Shown here piece after piece: positions 1 through 8,640 of a stretch of DNA of 64,000 bases (within the stretch, counting starts at the first letter, position 1; every line of letters starts with the position of its first letter). Below the pieces are notes generated by a model. That model was given only the letters and a program-made list of their open reading frames with translations. It did no database searches and was not told the DNA's origin. This DNA comes from Hyphomicrobiales bacterium (GTDB lineage: Bacteria > Pseudomonadota > Alphaproteobacteria > Rhizobiales > JAJFHB01). The stretch lies in the NCBI GenBank assembly GCA_021775755.1, contig JAJFHE010000007.1, positions 40,442-104,441 of the forward strand, in the 5' to 3' direction. A program made the translations under genes and the position numbers.

Positions 1-443
1 GGACGTTTCCCGACGGAACGAAACTGGTGACTGTGCACGATCCGATCCGTCCGGGCAAAGACAAGCAGAGGGGTGTGACGCCGGGTGAGCTGATGCCGCA
101 GGACGGCGATATCGAGATCAATGCAGGACGGCGAACCGTCAAACTCAAGGTCGTGAACACCGGCGACCGTCCGGTGCAGATCGGCAGCCACTATCATTTC
201 TTCGAAACCAACAAGGCGCTCGACTTTGACCGGGAGAAGGCATTCGGGCTGCGGCTCGATATTCCAGCCGGAACGGCGGTTCGGTTCGAGCCTGGAGAGT
301 CCAAAAGCATAACGCTCACCGAGTTTGGCGGAACACAGGAACTGCTCGGACTGAATGGCCTGACCAACGGCTCCGCGAAGAGCGACGCGGTCAAACAGGC
401 GGCCCTGCGGCACGCCCGCGAACTCGGCTACAAGGGGGCTTGA
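1..443 (+). CDS. ureAB: Urease subunit gamma/beta fusion, C-terminal part (5' end outside window)
   Basis: Structural part of nickel urease (urea to ammonia and carbamate), cytoplasmic. The reading frame is open from base 3 with no stop. Its first residues, [15 protein letters not shown], are the typical C-terminus of a gamma subunit (UreA). They run through a short linker ([10 protein letters not shown]) into a complete beta subunit ([35 protein letters not shown]). The layout is the same as in Helicobacter UreA, where gamma and beta are one chain. A GTG at 27 could be taken as a start, but it lies inside the gamma C-terminus and has no ribosome site, so I read this as a left-truncated fusion gene. 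It ends 3 nt before ureC. Beta identity is certain; the fusion is very likely. Confidence 0.9.
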   Translation, partial: TFPDGTKLVTVHDPIRPGKDKQRGVTPGELMPQDGDIEINAGRRTVKLKVVNTGDRPVQIGSHYHFFETNKALDFDREKAFGLRLDIPAGTAVRFEPGESKSITLTEFGGTQELLGLNGLTNGSAKSDAVKQAALRHARELGYKGA

Positions 444-446
444 TCG

Positions 447-2159
447 ATGGCGACGATGAAACGCAAAGACTACGCGCGCATGTATGGCCCCACGGTGGGT
501 GATGCGGTCCGTTTGGGCGACACCAGCCTTGTCGCGGTCGTGGAAAAGGACCACATCGTTCCCGGCGATGAATGTCTGCATGGCGGCGGCAAAACGCTGC
601 GTGACGGCCTCGGGCTGACGCCCGGCTACGACAGCGCCATGGGCGCTCTCGATATGCTGTTGTGCAATGCCACGGTGATCGACCCGGTACTCGGCATTAT
701 CAAGGGTGACATCGGCATCAAGGACGGCAAGATCGCCGGCATCGGCAAGGCCGGCAATCCCGGCATCATGGACGGGGTCGATCCCAACCTGATCTGCGCG
801 GCCTCCACGACGGTGCGAGATGCGGAAGGCCTGATTGCCACACCGGGCGGTATCGATGTGCATGTGCATTTCGATTCAGCGCAGCTTTGCGAGCATGCGA
901 TCTCTTCAGGTCTGACGACGATGATCGGCGGGTCGCTCGGACCCATTACGGTCGGCATCGACTGCGGCGGCGCCTTCAATGTCGGCAAGATGCTGCAGGC
1001 AGCGGAACAGTGGCCGATAAACTTCGGCTTTCTGGGGCGCGGGAACACCTCAAAGCCGCGCTCGATCCTCGACCAGATCGCCGGTGGCTGCTTCGGTATG
1101 AAGCTGCACGAGGACTGGGGTTCGATGCCGAGTGCCATCGACACCTGTCTCGGCGTCGCGGACGAGCTCGACTTCCAGGTTCAGATTCATACCGATACGC
1201 TGAACGAAAGCGGCTTTCTGGAGAACACGCTCGCCGCCATCAACGGCCGCACCATCCATATGTATCACACGGAAGGGGCGGGCGGCGGCCATGCGCCCGA
1301 CGTCATCCGCGTCGCCGGCGAGATGAACTGTCTGCCGTCCTCCACCAACCCGACCAATCCCTACACGGTCAACACGTTCGACGAACATCTCGATATGACC
1401 ATGGTGTGCCATCACCTGAGCCCGTCGATCCCCGAAGATGTGGCGTTCGCCGAAAGCCGCATTCGCCCCCAGACCATCGCGGCGGAAGACATCTTGCACG
1501 ACATGGGCGCGATCTCGATGCTGGGCTCGGACAGTCAGGGCATGGGGCGCATCAACGAGGTGATCTGCCGGACCTGGCAGTTGGCCTCGAAAATGCGGGA
1601 TCAGCGCGGCCGGCTGCCCGAAGAGACGATGGCCAAGGGCGATAATGAGCGCATCAAGCGCTATATCGCCAAATACACCATCAATGCGGCGCGCACTTTC
1701 GGCATCGAGCAGTATGTCGGCTCTCTGGAGGCTGGCAAGCTAGCCGATGTTGTGCTCTGGCGGCCGGGCTTCTTCGGCATCAAGCCTGAGCTCGTAGTCA
1801 AGGGCGGGTTTATCGCGTGGGGCGCCATGGGCGACAGTGCGGCCTCGCTGATGACCTGCGAGCCGATCCAGATGCGCCCGCAGTGGGGTGCGTTCGGTGA
1901 GGCAAAGAAGGCGCTCAGCGCATGCTTCGTCAATCCGATGGCGCTTGATGCCGATATCGGCGGCCAGCTTGGCCTGTCGAAGATGCTTCTGCCGTCGTCG
2001 GGCACGCGCAAGCTCAACAAGCAGCACATGCTGCACAATGCGAGTTGCCCGGAAATCAAGGTCGACCCGCAAACCTTCGACGTCGTTGTCGATGGCGAGC
2101 TTGCAACGTGCGAGCCGGCCGAAGTGCTGCCGCTCGCACAACTCTATATGTTGAGGTGA
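447..2159 (+). CDS. ureC: Urease subunit alpha (catalytic)
   Basis: Catalytic subunit holding the dinuclear nickel centre. Length 570 residues, usual for the family. All active-site residues are in place: H139 and H141 (HVHF), K219 for carbamylation (GMKLHED), H248 (IHTDT), H274 ([11 protein letters not shown]), D362 (LGSDSQGMG), and the mobile flap C321-H322 in MVCHHLSP. K219, H248, H274, C321, H322 and D362 carry the same numbers as in Helicobacter pylori UreB. The start ATG follows the fusion gene by 3 nt, so the subunits are made from one message. The C-terminus LYMLR differs slightly from the common YFLF ending. The enzyme should be active if nickel insertion proteins are present. Confidence 0.97.
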   Translation: MATMKRKDYARMYGPTVGDAVRLGDTSLVAVVEKDHIVPGDECLHGGGKTLRDGLGLTPGYDSAMGALDMLLCNATVIDPVLGIIKGDIGIKDGKIAGIGKAGNPGIMDGVDPNLICAASTTVRDAEGLIATPGGIDVHVHFDSAQLCEHAISSGLTTMIGGSLGPITVGIDCGGAFNVGKMLQAAEQWPINFGFLGRGNTSKPRSILDQIAGGCFGMKLHEDWGSMPSAIDTCLGVADELDFQVQIHTDTLNESGFLENTLAAINGRTIHMYHTEGAGGGHAPDVIRVAGEMNCLPSSTNPTNPYTVNTFDEHLDMTMVCHHLSPSIPEDVAFAESRIRPQTIAAEDILHDMGAISMLGSDSQGMGRINEVICRTWQLASKMRDQRGRLPEETMAKGDNERIKRYIAKYTINAARTFGIEQYVGSLEAGKLADVVLWRPGFFGIKPELVVKGGFIAWGAMGDSAASLMTCEPIQMRPQWGAFGEAKKALSACFVNPMALDADIGGQLGLSKMLLPSSGTRKLNKQHMLHNASCPEIKVDPQTFDVVVDGELATCEPAEVLPLAQLYMLR

Positions 2160-2166
2160 GATCGCC

Positions 2167-2820
2167 GTGAGCAAGATCGTCACGAAGATACAGGACGGGT
2201 CCGCCCCGCGCTCGGCCGCGCGCGTTGGCATCGGCGGTCCGGTCGGGTCAGGCAAAACAGCCCTCATCGAACGCCTCATTCCAGCACTTGGTGCGTGCGG
2301 GATCGAAAGCGCCGTCGTCACCAACGATCTCGTGACGAAGGAAGACGCAAAGCGTCTGCAAAGCAGTGGGCTGATTTCTCCCGACCGGGTGATGGCGGTG
2401 GAGGCGGGCGCCTGTCCCCACACCATTATCCGCGAGGACCCGACATTGAACATTGCCGCCGCTGACGAGCTGGCGCGGAAGTTTCCGCAAGCCGACGTCA
2501 TCTTCATAGAAAGCGGCGGGGACAACCTCGCCTCGACCTTCTCGCTCGATCTTGTTGACTACTGGATGTTTGTGATCGACACGGGCGCTGGTGACGACAT
2601 ACCTCGCAAAAAGGGACCCGGCATCGTGCGCAGCGACCTTCTTGTGATTAACAAGATCGACCTCGCCCCGCATGTCGGAGCGAACCTGGAACTCATGAAA
2701 CGCGAAGCGCGCGAGGTGCGTTCAGGCCGGCCCATGGTGCTGACCAACTGCCGCGACAATATCGGCATCGATGACCTGGTCGGGAAACTCCGGCACGATG
2801 TGTTGTTTGTCGGTGCCTGA
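2167..2820 (+). CDS. ureG: Urease accessory GTPase UreG
   Basis: SIMIBI-class GTPase that drives nickel delivery into apo-urease with UreD, UreF and UreE. The P-loop GPVGSGKT spans residues 24-31. The metal-binding Cys-Pro-His triad is C83-P84-H85 in [18 protein letters not shown] and [11 protein letters not shown] (the NKxD guanine-specificity motif) follow. Length is 217 residues. It starts with GTG; a purine-rich GAGGTGAGAT overlaps the end of ureC and serves as ribosome site. It sits directly between ureC and ureD, whereas many clusters place ureE and ureF here. Confidence 0.96.
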   Translation: MSKIVTKIQDGSAPRSAARVGIGGPVGSGKTALIERLIPALGACGIESAVVTNDLVTKEDAKRLQSSGLISPDRVMAVEAGACPHTIIREDPTLNIAAADELARKFPQADVIFIESGGDNLASTFSLDLVDYWMFVIDTGAGDDIPRKKGPGIVRSDLLVINKIDLAPHVGANLELMKREAREVRSGRPMVLTNCRDNIGIDDLVGKLRHDVLFVGA

Positions 2821-2821
2821 T

Positions 2822-3691
2822 ATGCTGCACCGGCCTGAACAAACGGCAAAGGTTCGCAAGACCCCGGGACCGGGACGCCTGGAACTGGCGTTCGCGCGCG
2901 CCGCGTCCGGTCAGACATTTCTCGAACACCAGTACAGTTCCTATCCATTCCACGTTTGCCGTGCGCTTCATCTTGATGACGATAGGCCGGGCATGGCGAC
3001 CGTCTATACGCAATCGTGTTCGGGGGGTCTCTATACACAGGACAGCCTGCTCACCACAGCACGCGTCGGGCCGCACGCCCAGGCCCACCTGACAACGCAG
3101 GCCTCGACAATCGTTCACAGGGCGACCCGCGGTGCTGCCGAACAGGTGGTGCACTGCGAGGCCGGTGAAGCCGCATTCCTGGAGTATCTGCCCGATCCGG
3201 TCATTCTCCTGCCGGGCTCGGAACTCATTTCCCGGCTGAAGGTGAAAGCAGACCCGACGGCAACAGTTATACTCTGCGATGCCTTCCTGTCGCATGATCC
3301 GGACGGGCAGAAAAAGCCCTTCGGAACCTTCCGCAGCGAAGTTGTGATCGAAGACCCGGCAGGGCGCCCGGCCGTCATCGACCGCTTTCACGTGCGTGGC
3401 GAGGACGTGGCTGAGGAAAGGCTCGGTGTGACCGGCAACTTTTCCTGTCAGGCGATGGTGATGGCCTATAGTCCGGCCCATGACGTGGTGGCACTGCTTG
3501 CCGCCGTGCGCGAAGCGGAACGGATGTGTGAGGGCGTTGAGGTCGGCACGTCTGAACTGCCGGGCGGATGCGGTGTATGGGCGCGCATACTCGCCCGTGA
3601 CGGCGCCGATCTGAAAGACGCCACTGTGGCGCTCTGGTCTGCCCTTCGTGTGGAACTTCTGGGGCAGGCTCCCAGTCTGCGGCGCAAGTAA
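2822..3691 (+). CDS. ureD: Urease accessory protein UreD (UreH)
   Basis: Scaffold that binds apo-urease and passes nickel from the UreFG complex to the active site. The protein has 289 residues if started at the ATG one base after the ureG stop. The frame is open further upstream into ureG, but that extension has no UreD character. Family features visible: FLEHQYSSYPFHV near the N-terminus, YTQSCSGGLYTQDSL, and LPDPVILLPGSEL. No clear Shine-Dalgarno lies before the ATG, so translation is probably coupled to ureG. This is the last gene of the urease operon; ureE and ureF do not follow it. Confidence 0.9.
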   Translation: MLHRPEQTAKVRKTPGPGRLELAFARAASGQTFLEHQYSSYPFHVCRALHLDDDRPGMATVYTQSCSGGLYTQDSLLTTARVGPHAQAHLTTQASTIVHRATRGAAEQVVHCEAGEAAFLEYLPDPVILLPGSELISRLKVKADPTATVILCDAFLSHDPDGQKKPFGTFRSEVVIEDPAGRPAVIDRFHVRGEDVAEERLGVTGNFSCQAMVMAYSPAHDVVALLAAVREAERMCEGVEVGTSELPGGCGVWARILARDGADLKDATVALWSALRVELLGQAPSLRRK

Positions 3692-3739
3692 CGTGCAGAC
3701 ACCTGCCGCCGCTCGTTTACGTTTTGTTAAACACCCGCG

Positions 3740-3755
3740 TTAACTTCACGTTAAC
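3740..3755. promoter_or_regulatory. CtrA-box-like site (TTAA-N7-TTAAC)
   Basis: TTAACTTCACGTTAAC matches the alphaproteobacterial CtrA consensus TTAA-N7-TTAA exactly, including spacing. Another TTAA lies 9 nt upstream (3727-3730), and the surroundings are AT-rich compared with the genome. The site is about 130 bp before the methyltransferase gene at 3885. CtrA binding is inferred from the motif only. Confidence 0.45.
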
Positions 3756-3884
3756 TATAAACCCCGGTGAAAAAAGTAATATGGAACAGCAAGATAGCGC
3801 ATAGTTGTGACTCAATCTCGCTGCGTGAAACAAGGCTTTGGTGAATCACTTTCTCAAAGATTTTGCTTGAATTGACACTGCCCC

Positions 3885-4640
3885 ATGAGCCGCAAGGACC
3901 GTGACCCAGACCGCCTCTATGACGACGCCGCGCTTGCCCGGTTTTACGACCTCGCCAATGGCTGGGGACCGGACTTCGGCTTTTGCGCCGAGCTTGCGCG
4001 CGATGTGAAATCGGTTCTCGATCTGGGCTGCGGCACGGGCCAGCTTGCCGCATGTCTGGCGCCGGGGCGCACGGTCTTCGGCGTCGATCCGGCGTGCGCC
4101 ATGCTCGATCTGGCGCGGGCGCGGCCCGGCGGCGATGCGGTCACCTGGGTCGAGGGTGATGCCCGCGATGTCCGGATTGCGCAGCGGTTCGACCTTGTCG
4201 TCATGACCGGCCACGCATTTCAGGTCTTCCTGAGTGATGACGACCAGGCCGCGGTCTGCGCGACGATTGCCGTGCACCTTGCACAGGGTGGGCGTTTCAT
4301 TTTCGATGCGCGAAATCCGGCCACGGCGGAATGGCGCGACTGGGTGCCGGAGAAAACCCAAGACATGCTTGTCCATCCAGCACTTGGTGAGGTTGAAACC
4401 TGGAGCGATGTTTCGCACGACGCGGCAACAGACATCGTCACGTACGAGACCCACTACAAAATCGCGCGCGGTGGCGAGCATTTCTCCGCGGCCTCAAAGA
4501 TCCGCTTCACCCCGCGCGAGACCATCGCCGCACATCTGGCGGCGGCAGGGCTCGCGGTCGACGAATGGTTCGGCGACTGGCGGGGCGGTACCTGTACGCC
4601 GGCCGCACCGGATTTCATTCCGCTCGGCCGGCTCGCATGA
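3885..4640 (+). CDS. Class I SAM-dependent methyltransferase
   Basis: Rossmann-fold methyltransferase of 251 residues; the substrate cannot be told. SAM-binding motif I is VLDLGCGTGQLA (about residues 44-55), followed by FGVDPACAMLDLAR (motif II region), the acidic EGDARDV, and FDLVVMTGHAFQVF at the position of motif IV. The first 20 residues (YDDAALARFYDLANGW) resemble small-molecule methyltransferases of the Methyltransf_11/25 type. It stands alone, separated from ureD by 193 bp that contain a CtrA-like site, and converges on the GcvT-like gene with a 9-bp gap. Confidence 0.85.
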   Translation: MSRKDRDPDRLYDDAALARFYDLANGWGPDFGFCAELARDVKSVLDLGCGTGQLAACLAPGRTVFGVDPACAMLDLARARPGGDAVTWVEGDARDVRIAQRFDLVVMTGHAFQVFLSDDDQAAVCATIAVHLAQGGRFIFDARNPATAEWRDWVPEKTQDMLVHPALGEVETWSDVSHDAATDIVTYETHYKIARGGEHFSAASKIRFTPRETIAAHLAAAGLAVDEWFGDWRGGTCTPAAPDFIPLGRLA

Positions 4641-4649
4641 ACCTTCGCG

Positions 4650-5744
4650 TCAGCTGTGGGTTCGCAGCTTTTTTGGATCGTAGATGGGCAGCGATACCAC
4701 CTCGGCGGTTGTTTCGATGCCGCCGCCCGACAGTTCCAATTTGGTTCCGGGGGACGACGCGGACGGGCTGACATGAGCCAGCGCGAGTGATTTGCCCAGG
4801 CGGTGCGAGTAGCACGGGCTGTTGACCACGCCGAGCGCTTGTCCGTCCTGTGACAGGACTTCTTCTCCGTTCACCATGTCGTCGTAATCGATAACCAGTC
4901 CTACGTTACGGACCTTTTCCTTGCCTTCCGCCGCCAGCATCGCGTCGCGGCCGCGATATTCGCTCTTGCCGCGGCTCACCGTAAATCCAAGGCCGACCTC
5001 CCAAGGCGTGTGTTCGGTCGTCATGTCATAGCCGTAGAACAGCAGTCCCGCCTCTATCCGCACTTTGTCGAGCGATGCGAACGAGCAGGGCATTACGCCG
5101 GCGCCAGCCAGATGGTCCCATATGTCTCCAGCTGAACTTGCATCTGCGAATACTTCATAACCCCTTTCGCCGGTATAGCCGGTCCGCGATATCCGGCACG
5201 CATGGCCGAAGAGTTCTGCCGGTGTATGATCGAAGTATCGCAGCGCCTCGAGATCGACGGAGCAATTGGCGTTCAGGATTCCCAGCGCCTTGGGGCCCTG
5301 GACCGAAATGTCATGCAGATCATCGTTCAGGGCATAATCGACGTTTAGTCCGCTCGCCGAAGCTTCCAGACACTGCGTGGTACCTCCAGAGCCGTGTACG
5401 ATGGTCCATTCGCCGCCGCCATTGCTGGCGACGATGGCGTCGTCGCACATGGTTCCTTCATCCGTCAGCACCGAAAGATAGGCGGAGTGCCCGGGAGCGA
5501 TTTTCCCGATGTCGCGCGATGTCACATGATCCAGCAGAGCTTGTGCATCGGGCCCGTTCACAAACACCTTCTTCAATGGCGACATGTCGAACATGCCGGC
5601 GGCTTCGCGCACCGCGTCATGCTCGTCGTTCGGGTTGGAATTATAACTCCAGGCAGTACCCATTCCGTTCCAGTCCTCAAGGCCCGATCCCAGTTCGGTG
5701 TGGCGGGAGGCGAGGATGGAGGTGCGGCTCAGTTCTTGGGTCAT
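4650..5744 (-). CDS. GcvT-like aminomethyltransferase family protein
   Basis: Folate-binding methyl- or aminomethyltransferase of the GcvT/DmdA superfamily, 364 residues. N-terminal folate domain: FDMSPLKKVFVNGPDAQALLDHV, where the Asp of MFDMS is conserved, and YLSVLTDEGTMCDDAIV. Middle part: ISVQGPKALGIL and ISRTGYTGERGYEVF. C-terminal barrel: KVRIEAGLLFYGYDM and HTPWEVGLGFTV. It is 3' of an MttB-family gene in the same direction, which suggests it moves a methyl group released from a quaternary amine to tetrahydrofolate. It is not close enough by eye to DMSP demethylase DmdA or to true glycine-cleavage GcvT to use either name; gcvH and gcvP are absent nearby. Confidence 0.85.
   Translation of the reverse strand: MTQELSRTSILASRHTELGSGLEDWNGMGTAWSYNSNPNDEHDAVREAAGMFDMSPLKKVFVNGPDAQALLDHVTSRDIGKIAPGHSAYLSVLTDEGTMCDDAIVASNGGGEWTIVHGSGGTTQCLEASASGLNVDYALNDDLHDISVQGPKALGILNANCSVDLEALRYFDHTPAELFGHACRISRTGYTGERGYEVFADASSAGDIWDHLAGAGVMPCSFASLDKVRIEAGLLFYGYDMTTEHTPWEVGLGFTVSRGKSEYRGRDAMLAAEGKEKVRNVGLVIDYDDMVNGEEVLSQDGQALGVVNSPCYSHRLGKSLALAHVSPSASSPGTKLELSGGGIETTAEVVSLPIYDPKKLRTHS
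4652..4674 (+). terminator. Intrinsic terminator of the methyltransferase gene
   Basis: AGCTG-loop-CAGCT hairpin (arms 4652-4656 and 4665-4669; a T-G wobble extends the stem) followed by a run of six T. It lies just past the methyltransferase stop, inside the last codons of the convergent GcvT-like gene. Confidence 0.5.
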
Positions 5745-5778
5745 TTGTTTGGTCCTGTTTGTTGATGCGTCAGTTCAC

Positions 5779-5935
5779 TAGAGCCCATTTGATGAACTCG
5801 GAGCCACTTTGACCGGGTTGTTTTGCCGCGTGGCGGCGTTGCGCCGCTTGCCCGATGCCCCGCATCGCGCCGCGCCGTGCCGGTCGAACTGACTTGGTCC
5901 ATCAAAGTGTCTCCGAATTCATCAAATGGGCTCTA
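5779..5935. repeat. 157-bp element with 34-bp terminal inverted repeats
   Basis: Left arm 5779-5812 (begins TAGAGCCCATTTGATGAA) and right arm 5902-5935 (ends TTCATCAAATGGGCTCTA) are inverted repeats with 2 mismatches in 34 bp. The 89-bp centre is very GC-rich and contains smaller palindromes. The element ends one base from the stop codon of the MttB-family gene and fills the gap to the GcvT-like gene. It has the size and shape of a miniature inverted-repeat element or a large REP/BIME-type hairpin; no coding potential. I see no second copy in this window. Confidence 0.75.
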
Positions 5936-5936
5936 G

Positions 5937-7490
5937 CTAGTGCCATTGATCGGGAAGCTCCGCCTTCTTGCGCGCCATGAAATCCAGCAACGCTTCGTCT
6001 ACTGCCGCATCGAGCGGCGGGGCTTCATATTCCGCAAGAAGTTCCTTCCAGCGCGCGTTGGCGCGGCGTTCCATGTCGAGGCTGCCGGCTTCGCTCCACT
6101 GCTCGAAAGATGCCGTGTCGGCAAGGTCCGACAGGTAGTTTGCGGATCTGAAATGCTTGAGCGTATGTGCCGTGCCGAGAAATGCTTCGCCGGGACCGGC
6201 TTCGCGGTAAGCATCTTCGGCGAGGCTGTCCTCGTCGATCGTAAGTCCGGCCATCATGCGCACCATCATGCCGCAGTGATCGAGGTCCATGACGAACTTC
6301 TCGTAACCCATGGTCAGCCCGCCTTCGAGCCACCCGGCTGCGTGAAAGATGAAATTGGAGCCCGCCAGAACACCTGACATCATCGAGGTTGCGGCTTCCT
6401 GCATGGCCTGGCCGTCGGAGATCTTTGCCGCGGTGAGTTGGCCGCCGCATCTAAGCGGCAGGTTGAGCCGGCGGCAGAGCTGCCCGATGGCGAAGGTGGA
6501 GAGATTGGCCTCCGGTGTGCCGAATGTCGGGGCGCCGGTCTTGAGGTTCATGGTGGTGAGGAAGTTCCCGTAGACGACGGGCGCCCCCCTGCGCACCAGC
6601 TGTGTCAGGGCAATGCCGGCCATGGCCTCCGCATGCGCCTGGGCAAGCAGGGCGGGTTGTGTGACGGGGCCCATGGCGCCGCCCAGAATGAACGGCGAGA
6701 CAACGACGCTCTGATTGGCCCGTGCGTACGCCTTCAAAGCCCCCGACATGATGTCGTCATAGACGAGCGGCGAGTTGACGTTGATGTTGCCCTGGATGAC
6801 GCAATTCTTATCAACGAACTCATCGCCGAACGCGAGCCGCGCCATGGCGATAGAATCTTCCGCACGCTGCGGCGCGGTCACCGAGCCCATGAACGGTTTG
6901 GCCGAATATTTGAGATGCGCGTAGACCATGTCGAGATGGCGTTTGTTAACCGGCACATCGACCGGCTCGCACACCGTGCCGCCTGAATGGTTCAGATAGG
7001 GCGAGCTGTAAGCAAGTTTCACGAAATTCTCGAAATCTTCGAGCGTTGCGTAGCGTCGTCCGCGGTCGAGATCCGTAACGAAGGGCGGGCCATAGGCCGG
7101 CATCAGAACAACATGGTCGCCACCGAGCGTGATTGTGCGGGCGGCATCGCGGCCATGCATCTCAAATGTTGTGGGGGCCGTTGAGCAGAGCGCTCGGGCG
7201 TGCCCCGGATCGAAGCGGACGCGGTTGCCTTCGACGCTGGCACCGGCTTGCCGGAAGAGGTCGAGCGCTTCTGCATCGCCGCGAAACTCGATGCCGATTT
7301 CCCGCAGGATCCAGTCAGCCTGTGTCTCGAGGCGGTGCAGTGCCTCTTCGTCGAGCATCTCATAGACCGGTATGGAGCGCTTGATCACCAAGGGTGCTGC
7401 AACCGCCGGCGTTTGTCCCGCGCGGGCCGCGCGTCCGCCGCCACGGCGCTTCGCGGGTATGCTCTGCAAGGCGGGTTCGACGGTGCTCAT
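5937..7490 (-). CDS. MttB-family (non-pyrrolysine) trimethylamine/quaternary-amine methyltransferase
   Basis: A 517-residue member of the MttB superfamily, whose non-pyrrolysine members demethylate compounds such as glycine betaine, proline betaine or carnitine. Visible features: LETQADWILREIGIEF, MPAYGPPFVTDLDRGRR, VIQGNINVNSPLVYDD, a Gly-rich ILGGAMGPVTQPALLAQAHAEA, and FGTPEANLSTFAIGQL. The frame is continuous without an in-frame amber codon, so it does not encode pyrrolysine. The Arg/Ala-rich first 40 residues are probably disordered. It is the promoter-proximal gene of a pair with the GcvT-like gene and is transcribed divergently from a LysR regulator. No corrinoid protein (MttC) is present in the window. 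Confidence 0.88.
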   Translation of the reverse strand: MSTVEPALQSIPAKRRGGGRAARAGQTPAVAAPLVIKRSIPVYEMLDEEALHRLETQADWILREIGIEFRGDAEALDLFRQAGASVEGNRVRFDPGHARALCSTAPTTFEMHGRDAARTITLGGDHVVLMPAYGPPFVTDLDRGRRYATLEDFENFVKLAYSSPYLNHSGGTVCEPVDVPVNKRHLDMVYAHLKYSAKPFMGSVTAPQRAEDSIAMARLAFGDEFVDKNCVIQGNINVNSPLVYDDIMSGALKAYARANQSVVVSPFILGGAMGPVTQPALLAQAHAEAMAGIALTQLVRRGAPVVYGNFLTTMNLKTGAPTFGTPEANLSTFAIGQLCRRLNLPLRCGGQLTAAKISDGQAMQEAATSMMSGVLAGSNFIFHAAGWLEGGLTMGYEKFVMDLDHCGMMVRMMAGLTIDEDSLAEDAYREAGPGEAFLGTAHTLKHFRSANYLSDLADTASFEQWSEAGSLDMERRANARWKELLAEYEAPPLDAAVDEALLDFMARKKAELPDQWH

Positions 7491-7574
7491 TCACATTCTC
7501 TGGATCAAAATGTTTGCTCGTAACCTCTTGCCGGGCTGCAATCGGCGTTTGCCTAAATTTTGCTTATGAAAACA

Positions 7575-7590
7575 GTTTGTGGCGCCAAAC
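7575..7590. promoter_or_regulatory. Candidate LysR operator
   Basis: GTTTGTGGCGCCAAAC is a 16-bp interrupted palindrome (GTTTG, 6 nt, CAAAC) in the 149-bp divergent region between the MttB-family gene and the LysR gene. A further GGCAAACC follows 3' of it. Dyad shape and position suit a LysR-type regulator, but the match is by symmetry only. Confidence 0.35.
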
Positions 7591-7639
7591 GGCAAACCAA
7601 TTTCTTTGCACCGCTGGTATAAAGAATTTAAACTAATGC

Positions 7640-8533
7640 ATGCGCTTCAGATCTTACGATGGCTTGCGCGTTTTCGACGTGGCGGCACGCAAAATGAGCT
7701 TCACGGCGGCGGCCGGTGAGCTCAATCTCACCAAGGGAGCGGTCAGCTATCAAATTGGCCGTCTTGAAGAAGATCTTGGCTTCAAGGTGTTCGAGCGGCG
7801 CCACAAGGCCATTGCACTGACAGACAAGGGCGAGCGGCTCTGGCATGCCTCGCGGGTCGCCTTCGGCGATCTTGACCGGGAGATATCGGAACTGCGAGAT
7901 GATGAGCCCGGCGGCATCACAATCGGCATGGCGACCTATTTTGCATCGCGATGGCTGTCACCCAGGCTAATGAATTTCATTGCCGCGCACCCCGGCATCG
8001 CGTTGCGATTACAGCCGCTCGTCGATCTCATTGACCTTGGACCTGCGCACATCGACATGGCGATCCGCTGGGGGGCCGGCGACTGGAGCGATCTCGAAAT
8101 CGAACCGCTGTTTCGCTGCCCGGCCTTTCCGGTGGCCGGCGCGGGACTTGCCGGAGAGATCGAAACCATCGGCCTTGAGAGGGCCGTACACGAGTTGCCG
8201 TTGCTGCATGACCGAGACGGCAGTGCCGCCTGGCGAGACTGGCACGAAGCCGCCGGGCTGACCTACCGCACGGCGCGCGATGGCCTCGTCATCCCGGATC
8301 CCAATGTGCGCGTTCAGGCGGTTATCGACGGGCAGGGCATCGCGTTGTACGACCGTCTTGTTGCCGATGAACTGGATGCAGGCCGCCTGTGCCAGATTTC
8401 CGAGGTGGAACTCGGTCACTACGGATATCACCTTGCCTATCCGCGCGGCGCACTTGAAGCGCCGGCGCTCACGGAGTTTCGCGACTGGATCCTCAGCGAG
8501 GCGCAGGCGCACGCGGTGGACAACTCGGCATAA
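7640..8533 (+). CDS. LysR-family transcriptional regulator (GcvA-like)
   Basis: DNA-binding regulator of 297 residues. The N-terminal winged helix-turn-helix covers about residues 1-62 (FDVAARKMSFTAAAGELNLT, GAVSYQIGRLEEDLGFKVFER). The C-terminal periplasmic-binding-like effector domain includes GITIGMATYFASRWLSPRL and DLGPAHIDMAIRWGAGDW, the pattern of the GcvA subgroup. It is divergent from the MttB-family gene, the classic layout for a LysR protein controlling its neighbour, so it probably senses the methylated amine or a product. It may instead act on the downstream permease, 107 bp away. Confidence 0.9.
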   Translation: MRFRSYDGLRVFDVAARKMSFTAAAGELNLTKGAVSYQIGRLEEDLGFKVFERRHKAIALTDKGERLWHASRVAFGDLDREISELRDDEPGGITIGMATYFASRWLSPRLMNFIAAHPGIALRLQPLVDLIDLGPAHIDMAIRWGAGDWSDLEIEPLFRCPAFPVAGAGLAGEIETIGLERAVHELPLLHDRDGSAAWRDWHEAAGLTYRTARDGLVIPDPNVRVQAVIDGQGIALYDRLVADELDAGRLCQISEVELGHYGYHLAYPRGALEAPALTEFRDWILSEAQAHAVDNSA

Positions 8534-8640
8534 TCGGTTGATTTGCGGTCTGCCGGGTTCACAATTGGCCTGTCCGCCCCGCCTGACGCATCGGGCGCCG
8601 TGCGGACAAGAGATCGGAACGAGCCGAGCGGGAGGCCCTC

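Noticed and set aside
3692..3884. Possible small gene or RNA in the gap after ureD
   Set aside because: Apart from the CtrA-like site, no ribosome site with an open frame and no stable fold is visible.
4650..5744. DMSP demethylase DmdA
   Set aside because: Same superfamily, but the neighbour is an MttB-family gene and the sequence does not match DmdA closely enough by eye.
5937..7490. Pyrrolysine-dependent trimethylamine methyltransferase MttB
   Set aside because: The gene is open throughout with no in-frame amber codon, so it belongs to the non-pyrrolysine branch.
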